Shown: piece by piece, positions 43,746 through 51,802 of the stretch
How the letters are laid out: every line of letters starts with the position of its first letter
Numbering within the stretch: the stretch's first letter is position 1
Origin: Devosia sp. 2618
Lineage (GTDB): Bacteria > Pseudomonadota > Alphaproteobacteria > Rhizobiales > Devosiaceae
DNA length: 64,000 nt
Reading direction: 5' to 3'
Assembly: GCF_040546815.1 (NCBI RefSeq)
Contig: NZ_JBEPOO010000001.1
Location: 3,224,001-3,288,000 of the forward strand
Program-made: the position numbers and the translations under genes
The notes under the pieces: model-generated
The model's database searches: none
The model's input: only the letters and a program-made list of their open reading frames with translations
Told to the model about the DNA's origin: nothing

Positions 43746-44270
43746 CATCAGTCATACGAATAGCGCTATGTGCGCTCGCTCAACGGGCGGCTCAACCCGC
43801 AATATTTCTAGCGCGCGCGATGATGGGCGCGGCTGAAGCAGACGATGTAGCTTGCGTTTCGGCATTCACGTCCGCTCCAGGAGTTCGGTAAAGCGTAAGC
43901 CGGATGGCAATGATATAACGATATCGAGGCGCTAAATGCCGCGGGTCTATCACTCCTTGGACCTAGAGCTGTAGAGGCTGGGCAATGCCCTCTCACCGAC
44001 ACAGTTCGGCAATGCTGTCTTAGCAGCGCAGGCCATCCACGATTCGGATCTTATCGTAGGCAGAAATGTGCCGCCGTGCCGCAAGGCGGATGTCCTTTCA
44101 CCACCCGCTCAGCGGCCTTATTTTTTGGATTTCGTTGCGATTCTAGACCATGCCGCAGTCAGACGAGACCAGAACCTCAAATCTCAAACCCAACTCTCGT
44201 CATGAGTTCTGATGACGGAATGGCAATTTGTTGGATTTGCGCTGTCGCCCGGTACAGAAATGTGGATTTT
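43746..44270. other. Non-coding stretch of about 525 bp, nothing recognised
   Basis: No frame with a plausible start, ribosome site and protein-like composition was found. A 64-codon frame on the minus strand (43808-44002) has no family resemblance that I can name. Plus-strand frames are broken by stops every 30-40 codons. The stretch is less GC-rich than the flanks and may hold decayed coding sequence. Confidence 0.4.
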
Positions 44271-44274
44271 CAGG

Positions 44275-44304
44275 GGAGCGCCGGTTGCCAATCGCCGGCG
44301 CTCC
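44275..44304 (-). terminator. Stem-loop after the DHDPS-family gene
   Basis: GGAGCGCCGG (44275-44284) and CCGGCGCTCC (44295-44304) form a perfect 10-bp stem with a 10-nt loop, a few bases past the stop of the leftward aldolase gene. No T-run is present on the minus strand, so it is a Rho-assisted or end-protecting stem. Confidence 0.5.
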
Positions 44305-44310
44305 ATGCAG

Positions 44311-45219
44311 TCAACTCGCAAATAGTTCTTTCGGCCACGAGGCGAGCAGCTTCGCCAAAGTGGAGCGGTCGTGGGTTTCAAGATGGCGTAAGCCCGGCAG
44401 GCGCACAGCGCCAACATTCGTGCCCGTGATTGTCATGGCTTCCTTCACCACAGTGACGTTGGTGCCATTCTCGTACTTGGTCCGCATCTCCTCAAATGCG
44501 CCGATCTGATCAGCTATTGTACGCGCCTGAAGATAGTCGCCGGCCTCCAGAGCATTCCATACCGCCAGCGACAGCACCGGAGCGACATTGACGAGACCCG
44601 ACGTAAAACCGCGTGCGCCAACCGAGTAGAACGGTGCGGCCCAGCCTTCTGCCAACCCGCAAATCCAAACGGTATCTAAATCAGAAGTTTCACGAATGCA
44701 CGCTGCGAGTCGGATGATGTTGGTCGCGGCATATTTGATACCCGGAATGTTGGGGTGTTCGGCGATCCGACGCAGATCACTTACCCCCATCGTTTCAGAC
44801 CGGATGTAGGCGACTACTGGTAGTTCGGACGCCTCCGCCAGCGCGATAAAATAGTCTGCTTGCGCTTGTGGGGCAGCAAATGGATCGCGTGGATGGTGGG
44901 CCATGACTGCATCCGCGCCTGTGATCTTTGCCTGACGTGAGGTGCTGATAGCTTCACGCAAAGATCGTCCAACCGAAGCGGTAACTATTGACCGTCCTGC
45001 GGCGCCCTGAACAGCGGCGGCATGAACTTTGAGCACTTCTTCAAAAGTTAGACTAAAGAACTCACCGGTATTGCCCGCCGACACGATATTGTGGATGCCA
45101 GCACCGGCAATGCGCGAGACGATTTTGGCAGTCAGGTCGAGATCGATTTCGCCATCGGAATCGTATGGTGTCACGTGGACGCCTGAGATTCCACCAAGGC
45201 TCGCGTTGACATTCTTCAT
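44311..45219 (-). CDS. DHDPS/NAL-family aldolase or dehydratase
   Basis: Schiff-base lyase of 302 residues, (beta/alpha)8 barrel. The keto-acid binding motif is NTGEFFSLTFEE at about residues 47-58. The catalytic tyrosine lies in LPVVAYIRSE and the Schiff-base lysine in IPGIKYAATN. The family includes dihydrodipicolinate synthase, N-acetylneuraminate lyase and several sugar-acid dehydratases or aldolases. The variant YIRSE after the tyrosine, and the catabolic context with a GntR regulator and a carboxylate importer, argue against lysine biosynthesis. It overlaps the GntR gene by four bases. Confidence 0.9.
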   Translation of the reverse strand: MKNVNASLGGISGVHVTPYDSDGEIDLDLTAKIVSRIAGAGIHNIVSAGNTGEFFSLTFEEVLKVHAAAVQGAAGRSIVTASVGRSLREAISTSRQAKITGADAVMAHHPRDPFAAPQAQADYFIALAEASELPVVAYIRSETMGVSDLRRIAEHPNIPGIKYAATNIIRLAACIRETSDLDTVWICGLAEGWAAPFYSVGARGFTSGLVNVAPVLSLAVWNALEAGDYLQARTIADQIGAFEEMRTKYENGTNVTVVKEAMTITGTNVGAVRLPGLRHLETHDRSTLAKLLASWPKELFAS

Positions 45220-45947
45220 TCTGTATCCTTTCCCTCTCCTGTCGTGCCAAACAGGCTCTCTGAATAGGTCTGACCCGACCTAATGATGTGATTGCGCATG
45301 GACAGTTCCGCACGTTCAATGTCGCGATCGCGAATTGCGTTCATGATGTCGCTGTGTTCCTGCAGTGCGAGATGCCTCTCATCAGGTTGGTTCAGCAGAC
45401 GCGTTCGAGTTGCATCGTCGAACACCAATTGCTGCGTCTGAAGTCGCAGCAGGAAGTTGCAGCGCGATGCGGAGCGGATCGCGTCATGGAATCGTGTATT
45501 AAGTTCGATCAGGGCGGGCGTGTCGGCAGTGCCCGTCGCCTGCCTCATTCCATCGATGATGATGGCTAACTCGGCGATGTTTTCGTCTGTTGCATGCTTG
45601 GCAGCCTGTCTTGCGATCATGCTTTCAATCGCAGCACGCGCAAGCGACATTTCTTCAGCGTCATTCGGACCGAACGATACATAGACGCCTTTGCGCGCCT
45701 CTGCCTTGAGCAGACCTTCCGTTTCCAGACTGCGGATTGCCTCTTTTAGAGGCGTCGTGCTTACGCCGAGTTCTTCAGCTAGTGCGCGCTCGTTGAGCCT
45801 TTGACCAACCTCAAACTGGCCGCTCAAAATGGCCTTCCGCAACACCTCTCGAACATGATCGCGCAGATTCTTGAAGTGGCTCGCATCAAGCTGGCCCAGT
45901 CGTGGTCTCTCATTCATGCCCTGCGCTCCCGGTTCATCCCTGGCCAT
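45216..45947 (-). CDS. GntR-family regulator (FadR/FCD type)
   Basis: Regulator of 243 residues with an N-terminal winged helix (VREVLRKAILSGQFEVGQRL, then ALAEELGVSTTPLKEAIRSL) and a C-terminal FCD domain whose metal or ligand site uses the histidines in ELNTRFHDAIR and LQEHSDIMNAI. Such regulators sense organic acids. It lies between the aroQ gene (2 bp upstream) and the aldolase gene. An alternative ATG at 45917 with GGGAG upstream would shorten it by ten residues. It probably represses both its own operon and the divergent TctBAC operon. Confidence 0.9.
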   Translation of the reverse strand: MARDEPGAQGMNERPRLGQLDASHFKNLRDHVREVLRKAILSGQFEVGQRLNERALAEELGVSTTPLKEAIRSLETEGLLKAEARKGVYVSFGPNDAEEMSLARAAIESMIARQAAKHATDENIAELAIIIDGMRQATGTADTPALIELNTRFHDAIRSASRCNFLLRLQTQQLVFDDATRTRLLNQPDERHLALQEHSDIMNAIRDRDIERAELSMRNHIIRSGQTYSESLFGTTGEGKDTE

Positions 45948-45949
45948 TG

Positions 45950-46387
45950 TCAGTCTGCCTTAAGCAGCGCGTCTAATGCCAAATTGTATGAGCGGAATCC
46001 AAAACCACAAATCACGCCTTCACACACAGGTGCAATTACGGATCTGTGCCTAAATTCTTCGCGGGCATGCACATTGGTGATGTGAACTTCGATTGCAGTG
46101 ACATCAGCGCCGGCAATCGCGTCGCGCAGGGCAATTGATATGTGCGTGAGCGCACCTGCGTTCAGGATAACGCCCCAGCCTTCTCTGCCCGCATCGTGAA
46201 TGCGATCAACAAGATGACCTTCAACGCTTGACTGCTCAAATATGATTTCGACACGCCCTGCAGCGTGATTGCGAACACACTCTTCAACATCTCCCAGTGT
46301 CAGTGAGCCGTAGATGGCGGGCTCTCGCCGCCCCAGAAGGTTCAGATTTGGGCCATTCAGGACCAGGACTTTCTGAAACACCGGCAT
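45950..46387 (-). CDS. aroQ: 3-dehydroquinate dehydratase, type II
   Basis: Type II dehydroquinase of 145 residues, the normal length, converting 3-dehydroquinate and 3-dehydroshikimate into each other in the cytoplasm. It opens LVLNGPNLNLLGRREPAIYG, which contains the catalytic Arg and Tyr of the flexible loop. LNAGALTHISIALRDAI holds the conserved Asn and Ser/Thr region, and EVHITNVHAREEFRHRS holds the catalytic histidine. It is the first gene of an operon with a GntR regulator and a DHDPS-family lyase, divergent from a carboxylate importer. That context suggests a catabolic paralogue (quinate-like or hydroaromatic acid breakdown) and not the housekeeping enzyme. Confidence 0.93.
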   Translation of the reverse strand: MPVFQKVLVLNGPNLNLLGRREPAIYGSLTLGDVEECVRNHAAGRVEIIFEQSSVEGHLVDRIHDAGREGWGVILNAGALTHISIALRDAIAGADVTAIEVHITNVHAREEFRHRSVIAPVCEGVICGFGFRSYNLALDALLKAD

Positions 46388-46521
46388 CCCTCAACACTGA
46401 AGCGCTTGACGCAATATTAAATCTGATATTTCATATATCGATAGAAAGGCCATTTGAAAAGAGGGCATCTGGTTTGTTGGAAACCATGTCGCTCGGGTCG
46501 TGGCATCAAGGGGAGATGGTC
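46388..46521. promoter_or_regulatory. AT-rich divergent promoter region, aroQ / tctB
   Basis: A short AT-rich stretch in a GC-rich neighbourhood separates the divergent aroQ and tctB operons. TTGACG at 46406-46411 is a candidate -35 for the rightward operon, with several AT hexamers about 14-20 bp downstream. TATCGATA (46436-46443) is a perfect 8-bp palindrome. FadR-type regulators bind short AT-rich palindromes, so the GntR protein may act here. Exact -10 and operator limits are not clear. Confidence 0.4.
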
Positions 46522-47019
46522 GTGACAAATAGTGAACCCATTGCGGGCGAGAACAGCGCCGGGCGGTCGCCCCGCTTCAACTACGTGATGGCGGCGGTCA
46601 TGGCGCTGTTGTCGGCAGTAATTGCGCACGGAACATTTTTGTCAGGCCGATCACAAACTGGCGTATCAATGCCGCTGGTCTTCCCAAGCGCGCTTATTGG
46701 ACTGCTGCTTGTGCTGGCGGTATTGCTGGTCTTTCAGACGCGCACCGGACGCATTCCTCGCATCGAAGTAGAGCCAATTGAGCTGAGGGGGCACCTCAAA
46801 GCCGCTCTCCTCCTCTCCATCGCTATCGCCTATCCGCTGTTGATGCAGGTGGTCGGTTTTCCACTCTCAACGACTTTGGCTCTGACCGCGTTTTCACTCG
46901 CGCTAGGCGAGCGTCGATACTGGCTCATAGGCCTCTATGCGATCGGGTTTTCTGCTGCGCTTTACGCGATTTTCATGATGGCGCTGCGCGTGCCCCTCCC
47001 CCTCGGCTTTTTCGGATAG
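46522..47019 (+). CDS. Tripartite tricarboxylate transporter small subunit (TctB)
   Basis: Small membrane subunit of 165 residues with four predicted segments, starting with NYVMAAVMALLSAVIAHGTF. The C-terminal pair includes YPLLMQVVGFPLSTTLALTA, the best-conserved part of TctB proteins. GTG 46522 is chosen because AAGGGGAG lies at the right distance before it. The in-frame ATG at 46516 touches that site, and the frame open from 46297 has no TctB-like sequence. It forms the membrane complex with TctA encoded 8 bp downstream. Confidence 0.9.
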   Translation: MTNSEPIAGENSAGRSPRFNYVMAAVMALLSAVIAHGTFLSGRSQTGVSMPLVFPSALIGLLLVLAVLLVFQTRTGRIPRIEVEPIELRGHLKAALLLSIAIAYPLLMQVVGFPLSTTLALTAFSLALGERRYWLIGLYAIGFSAALYAIFMMALRVPLPLGFFG

Positions 47020-47027
47020 CCACTCAA

Positions 47028-48497
47028 ATGATCTTTGAATCCCTGGCTACTGTGGCCACTTTTAACAACGTCATCGCCATGCTTGCCGGTGTCATGCTTG
47101 GCATCGTCGGAGGGGCGCTGCCCGGGCTCACCGCTACCATGGTGATTGCACTTCTAGTGCCCTTCACATTTTCGATGGCCCCGTTGGCCGCGCTGCTCAT
47201 GCTGTGCGGTATTCATGCTGGATCGAACTATGGTGGCGCAATCACCGCTATCCTGTTGCGGACCCCCGGCACACCTGCCAGCGCCGCAACGGTGCTCGAC
47301 GGTTATCCGATGGCGCGCAAGGGGCAAGGTCGCCGCGCTGTAGAGCTGGCACTCTACGCGTCCGGCGTCGGCGGACTGATCAGCGTCTTCATCATGATTT
47401 TCTTGTCGCCACTGATTTCAAACGTCGCGCTGATGTTTGGGCCGTCAGAGTATTTTGCGATCGGCATTTTCGGCCTGACGGCGATTATTGGTGTAGCGGG
47501 GCGTTCCTTGCTCAAAGCAATGGTCGCCGCCGCGATCGGCCTTACGCTCACTTTGATCGGGCTCGACCCGGTTGCCGGTTATCCACGCTTCACCTTTGGC
47601 TCCACCGATTTGCTGGGTGGCGTACCCTTTCTGGCAGCGCTTATCGGACTGTTCGCTTTGCCAGAAGCATTTCGCCGAGCCGCAAAGTTTGCGGGCAAAA
47701 AGGAAGAAACACCGCACTTCGACAACTCGCATACTACGCTTAAGGAAATCATCGAGGTCACCCCTGTTGCCGCAAAGTCTGGTGTCATCGGGAGTGCGGT
47801 GGGCGTATTGCCGGGAGCAGGCGCAGATGTGGCAGCGTTCATTGCCTATAATGAGGCCCGTAGATCGGCCAAGGACAAGTCCCAATTCGGCAAGGGCGAT
47901 CCTCGCGGGCTGGTAGCACCGGAATCGGCCAACAATGGTATTACTGGCGGTGCGATGGTGCCGCTCCTGACTCTGGGCGTGCCCGGGGATGCGGTGACGG
48001 CAGTGTTGATCGGCGCGTTCACAATTCAGGGTATCCGCCCGGGTCCACTGCTGTTCGAGACCCATCTTTATACGCTGATTTACCCGCTGTTTTTTGGCCT
48101 GATCGCTATCAATTTGCTCATGCTGGTCTGTGGCTACATCTTTTCAGGACCAATCAGTCAGATTGTCCGACTCCCAAGTAGCTTCATCATCGGCGGCGTC
48201 ATTGTCCTATCGATCATCGGCTCGTACTCGATGCAATTCAGCATGTTTGACGTGTTCATCATGCTTTCATTCGGGGCGGCCGGCTACTTCCTGGAAGAAA
48301 ATGACTACCCGCTGTCACCCGTTGTCTTGGCGATCATTCTCGGACCAGTGGTGGAAACAAACTTGCGGCGAGGACTGGTCATGCATTCGGGAGATCCTGT
48401 GGCGTTTTTGTCCAGCCCCATCTCCCTGACCATCTTCGCACTCGCTGCCATCACAGTTTGGTTCAGCGTGCGGAGCCGTCGCGCAATATTCAAGTAA
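47028..48497 (+). CDS. Tripartite tricarboxylate transporter large subunit (TctA)
   Basis: Large membrane subunit of 489 residues with about 11-12 segments. It shows the two TctA hallmark loops: GGALPGLTATMVIALLVPFT near residue 27, with YGGAITAILLRTPGTPASAA shortly after, and the repeated-half motif with VGVLPGAGADVAAFIAYNEA near residue 260. These loops form the substrate path. TctABC systems take up tricarboxylates or related acids using an ion gradient and a periplasmic Bug-type binding protein, which is encoded next. Confidence 0.95.
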   Translation: MIFESLATVATFNNVIAMLAGVMLGIVGGALPGLTATMVIALLVPFTFSMAPLAALLMLCGIHAGSNYGGAITAILLRTPGTPASAATVLDGYPMARKGQGRRAVELALYASGVGGLISVFIMIFLSPLISNVALMFGPSEYFAIGIFGLTAIIGVAGRSLLKAMVAAAIGLTLTLIGLDPVAGYPRFTFGSTDLLGGVPFLAALIGLFALPEAFRRAAKFAGKKEETPHFDNSHTTLKEIIEVTPVAAKSGVIGSAVGVLPGAGADVAAFIAYNEARRSAKDKSQFGKGDPRGLVAPESANNGITGGAMVPLLTLGVPGDAVTAVLIGAFTIQGIRPGPLLFETHLYTLIYPLFFGLIAINLLMLVCGYIFSGPISQIVRLPSSFIIGGVIVLSIIGSYSMQFSMFDVFIMLSFGAAGYFLEENDYPLSPVVLAIILGPVVETNLRRGLVMHSGDPVAFLSSPISLTIFALAAITVWFSVRSRRAIFK

Positions 48498-48522
48498 CAT
48501 CGTTAAACTGAGGAGAAGTAAC

Positions 48523-49491
48523 GTGAAACTAAGTACAATTAAAATTGCAGCCAGCACAGGCTTGTTTCTTGCGTCTGCGCTGGCAACCACCGCTACGGCA
48601 CAGGAATATCCCGATCGTGCCATAACCTCTATCGTTGCTTTCGGCGCCGGTGGCAGCACTGATGTGGCAGCTCGCTCGCTGGTGCGGTTCGCCAATGAGT
48701 ATTTGGGTCAAGAGATTGCAGTTGAAAACCGGACCGGCGGCGCGGGCGCTGTCGGGATGCTCGCTTTGTCGCAGGGGCGTCCGGACGGCTACACAATCGG
48801 CACGGTGAATTTCGAGCTTTTGGCGTTCCGCCCGCTCGAACGCGCGCCAGTCGGCCCTGATGACGTGCGTTTCATTATGAAAGTGCAGTCCTCACCGGCT
48901 ACTCTGACTGTTCAGGCTGATGCCCCTTGGAACACGCTCGAAGAGTTCCTCGAAGCAGCTCGGCAACAGCCCAACAAACTGCGCATCGCCGCTTCGCCTC
49001 CCGGTGCCGTCTGGAACGTCGCGGCCGGGCTGATTACCAATGTCACAGAGACCGAAATCAACGTCGTGCCGTTTGACGGTGGCGCGCAATCAGCTGTCGC
49101 CCTGCTGGGCGGACAGGTCGATGCAACGACCATCTCCGTTCAGGAGGTGATCGACCACGTCACTGCCGGTAAGCTCAAGGTGCTCGCTACAGCAACCGAG
49201 GAACGTCATCCCGCGCTGCCGAACGTGCCGACATTCAAGGAAGCCGGATACGATGTCGTTTTCGGTTCGTGGGCGGCGATGGCCGCGCCAAAGGACATTC
49301 CAGAGGATCGCTTCCAGATTCTGGCTGACGCGCTCAAGAAAATGTTCGACGACGAGCGTTTCCAGACCTTCGCTGCCGAAAATGGCATCACGCTGGACTA
49401 TGTTCCCGGTGCAGAATTCGCCCTTCAGATGGAAGCAGAGGCAGCTAGCGTCGCGGCGGTGCTCGCTGCGCAGGGCCTTACCGACGAATAG
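48523..49491 (+). CDS. Tripartite transporter periplasmic binding protein (TctC/Bug family)
   Basis: Periplasmic binding protein of 322 residues, Bug/TctC family, with signal peptide KIAASTGLFLASALATTATA cut near AQE. YPDRAITSIVAFGAGGSTDV is the classical mature start of Bug proteins, and VENRTGGAGAVGM forms the first substrate loop. The acid ligand is not predictable. It lies 25 bp after tctA with a GAGGAG site and runs directly into the formamidase-family gene, so importer and enzymes are one operon. Confidence 0.94.
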   Translation: MKLSTIKIAASTGLFLASALATTATAQEYPDRAITSIVAFGAGGSTDVAARSLVRFANEYLGQEIAVENRTGGAGAVGMLALSQGRPDGYTIGTVNFELLAFRPLERAPVGPDDVRFIMKVQSSPATLTVQADAPWNTLEEFLEAARQQPNKLRIAASPPGAVWNVAAGLITNVTETEINVVPFDGGAQSAVALLGGQVDATTISVQEVIDHVTAGKLKVLATATEERHPALPNVPTFKEAGYDVVFGSWAAMAAPKDIPEDRFQILADALKKMFDDERFQTFAAENGITLDYVPGAEFALQMEAEAASVAAVLAAQGLTDE

Positions 49492-49502
49492 TGGCAGCCA
49501 TC

Positions 49503-50420
49503 ATGTCCTTACGTATCTCTCGTGACGCCCCCATGTACTGCATTGACGCAGGCGCGGTGCCGCTTGCCAGCATCCAAGGCACAACCGAAATCGTCTTCGA
49601 AACTCATGATGCACGTGGTGGAAAGCTGCGCGAGGCATGGCAGGTGCATGAAACGACGCCGGACTTTTCAGAACGCTTTCCGAAGGTCAACCCGGTCACC
49701 GGCCCCATCAATATTGATGGGGCCGAACCCGGCGACACGATTTCGGTGACCATCGACAACATTGAGCTAGATGACCAGGGTTTCATTCTCGTCAAACCCG
49801 ACATGGGCATTAGCCATGGCAAGGTTTCTGACCCCGTAGCCAAGGTGTGCCGGATAGAGAGCGGATACGTTGTGTTCGACGATCTGCGGTTTCCGATTGC
49901 GCCGATGGTTGGTGTGATCGCTGTCGCGCCGGCGGGTGGGCCCGTCTCTCCTGCGTTGGTTGGCCGCTATGGCGGCAATATGGACAGCAAGCGCGTCACA
50001 ACAGGGGCCACGCTCTATTTGCCGGTCCAGGTGCCCGGCGCCCTACTTTACGTGGGCGACGTCCATGCGGCCATGGGTGATGGCGAAGTGACGGGCACCG
50101 GTATCGAAATTGGCGGAAAGGTCTCGGTCACCGTCCAGTTGATCAAGGGGCAGTCGCGTCAGTGGCCGTGGTTAGAAACGGTATCTGAGATCGTCGCTTT
50201 GTCGTCCGCTCCTACCTACGAGGCGGCCGGGCGCATTTGCGTGGACGAAATGATCGACCTCTTGGGTATTCATCACGGTGTTTCACCGACAGACGCATAT
50301 ATGCTGATCAGCGCGGTCGGAAATGTGTGCATCAACCAATCTTGCGGCTCAACTGCCGATATTAGCGTGCGTGTCGAAATGCCCAAAATGGGTCACGGCA
50401 TCAATCGCGTAACAGGTTAG
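49503..50420 (+). CDS. Acetamidase/formamidase family enzyme
   Basis: Cytoplasmic hydrolase of 305 residues from the FmdA/AmdA family, which hydrolyses formamide, acetamide or related small amides. VNPVTGPINIDGAEPGDTIS at about residues 64-83 and VGDVHAAMGDGEVTGTGIEI in the middle are the family metal-site motifs. CINQSCGS near the C-terminus is also typical. ATG 49503 is preferred over the GTG at 49491, which lies inside the tctC stop region. It is shorter than classical formamidases (about 400 residues), as are many family members in carboxylate operons. It may act on an amide of the imported acid. Confidence 0.9.
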   Translation: MSLRISRDAPMYCIDAGAVPLASIQGTTEIVFETHDARGGKLREAWQVHETTPDFSERFPKVNPVTGPINIDGAEPGDTISVTIDNIELDDQGFILVKPDMGISHGKVSDPVAKVCRIESGYVVFDDLRFPIAPMVGVIAVAPAGGPVSPALVGRYGGNMDSKRVTTGATLYLPVQVPGALLYVGDVHAAMGDGEVTGTGIEIGGKVSVTVQLIKGQSRQWPWLETVSEIVALSSAPTYEAAGRICVDEMIDLLGIHHGVSPTDAYMLISAVGNVCINQSCGSTADISVRVEMPKMGHGINRVTG

Positions 50421-50427
50421 AACAACC

Positions 50428-51105
50428 ATGCTTCTTCACGATCTTCCAAACCATCCAGAGATTTCGCCGGAAATTTGGGCCGGGCTGTCTCAATTGCAAC
50501 CCGCCTCGCTCGGGCATTATCTGACCAGCGGCATTATCAGCAATGATCTGCGTCCACTGGTCGGCGGCAAACGCATGGTCGGCCGTGCCGTGACCGTGCG
50601 TCAGCCTTTTCCCGATGCCATACCGGTTCATGTTGTATTCGACTATCTTCGTGCCGGGGATATTCTCGTTATCGATCGCTGCGGTGACAACCATATTGCC
50701 TGTCTTGGCGAGATGACCGTTCGCGCAGGACTGGCCATCGGCGTCGCCGGCTTTGTGGTCGATGGCGTCGTCACAGACATCGATGAACTCCGAGAGATCG
50801 GTATCCCGGTCTTTGCAAAAGGCCTCAATGTCGTCACGACACGTACGTTGGATATAGACGGGGCAGAGCTGTTTGGCCCGGTCGTTATCGGCGGAGTCAC
50901 CATCAAGACTGGCGACATTGTCATGGGCGACAACAATGGCCTGCTGGCCCTTTCCCCACAACATCGCGGCCTGGACGCCTTGGTGAAACAGGCACTAAGC
51001 GACGAGCAGCGCGAGATAGAGTGGCGCCGCCGCCTCGCAAATGGAGAAGCTTTGTCGACCCTAAACGGCTCCCGAGCGCTCTTCGAGAAGCGCATCACAA
51101 CCTGA
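50428..51105 (+). CDS. RraA-family lyase-like protein
   Basis: Protein of 225 residues of the RraA / HMG-CHA aldolase family, which includes class II keto-acid aldolases such as 4-carboxy-4-hydroxy-2-oxoadipate aldolase. The core reads GDILVIDRCGDNHIACLGE and then GVAGFVVDGVVTDIDELRE. The usual catalytic pair Arg-Asp in VxDGxxRD is Thr-Asp here, so the substrate-binding Arg is missing while the metal-ligand Asp is kept. It is the last gene of the TctBAC-formamidase operon, 7 bp after the formamidase stop. It is either an aldolase or oxaloacetate decarboxylase with altered substrate, or inactive. Confidence 0.88.
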   Translation: MLLHDLPNHPEISPEIWAGLSQLQPASLGHYLTSGIISNDLRPLVGGKRMVGRAVTVRQPFPDAIPVHVVFDYLRAGDILVIDRCGDNHIACLGEMTVRAGLAIGVAGFVVDGVVTDIDELREIGIPVFAKGLNVVTTRTLDIDGAELFGPVVIGGVTIKTGDIVMGDNNGLLALSPQHRGLDALVKQALSDEQREIEWRRRLANGEALSTLNGSRALFEKRITT

Positions 51106-51321
51106 TTTGTCGCTCAGGTATCCCCTGCGCGGGGAGGGAGAACATGCTAACGCGCACCGTAGCGGTCGCGCGGTCGGCACTCAAGCAACATACCAGCGTG
51201 CGTGGCACATTCGTGGTGCAGTTAATCGGTTCGGACGAAGCGTCAGCTACCGCCCGAAATTCGGACACTGAACAAGCTACGATTTGCAGTCTGCTGATCT
51301 TCGACGAGAAGGAGATCAGAG

Positions 51322-51540
51322 ATGTCGAAACGCAAGCAGCACGCGCCTGAGTTCAAGGCGAAGGTCGCGCTTGAAGCTCTGAAGGGTGAAGAGACGGCGG
51401 CCGAGCTGGCGAGCCGGTTCTGGGTGCATCCAACGATGATCCATCAATGGAAGCGGGCTCTGCTCGAAAGCGCGTCGGGCGTTTTCGAGCGGGGGCCGCA
51501 AGAAGCCCGAGATTGACGAGGAGCAGGTGAAGGAGCTCCA
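51322..51540 (+). pseudogene. IS3-family transposase OrfA remnant
   Basis: The first 56 or so codons encode the helix-turn-helix of an IS3-family OrfA (opening SKRKQHAPEFKAKVALEALK, then WVHPTMIHQWKRALLE). A one-base loss in the run of G at about 51490 shifts the frame. The continuing OrfA peptide (KKPEIDEEQVKEL) is readable in another frame up to about 51540, where the sequence jumps into a relaxase fragment. No orfB, no right end and no clear inverted repeats or target duplications were found. Confidence 0.85.
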
Positions 51541-51793
51541 CGACGTGGAAGTGCCGGTAGGGCTTGTCGTTGTGTTCCACCACGTATGCCTGAGACTGAT
51601 CGGCACCGAGAGCCACAAGCACCCGCCGGGCGTCCTTATACATCTGGACAGTCGTGATACTGTCCGTCTGTGAGTAGCTCACCGACACATGAGCCACCGG
51701 CTTCCTGACCCTTTGGCTTAGCCCGGCCTGAGCTTCTGTCAGCGTGACTGCATGAGCTAGATTGTCAGCGGCTAGATTGATCGGAAAGAACCC
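51538..51793 (-). pseudogene. MobA/VirD2-type relaxase fragment
   Basis: About 85 codons on the minus strand read like the N-terminal catalytic part of a plasmid mobilisation relaxase. They run INLAADNLAHAV at the start, then RKPVAHVSVSYSQTDSIT (the KPVYH-type strand) and QSQAYVVEHNDKPYRHFHVV (the HxDxxHxH metal-site region, partly altered). Both ends are cut, by integrase sequence on one side and IS3 sequence on the other. It indicates past plasmid or integrative-element DNA here. Confidence 0.7.
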
Positions 51794-51802
51794 GGCAACC
51801 CG

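Noticed and set aside
43808-44002. 64-codon minus-strand frame considered as a transposase remnant
   Set aside because: No transposase motif could be identified; left as unassigned sequence.
50428-51105. SAM-dependent menaquinone methyltransferase (old label for RraA-type proteins)
   Set aside because: The fold and motifs are those of RraA/HMG aldolases, and no SAM-binding loop is present.
51021-51350. 109-codon plus-strand frame over the end of the RraA-family gene and the IS3 left side
   Set aside because: It overlaps the end of the RraA-family gene in another frame and has no domain pattern.
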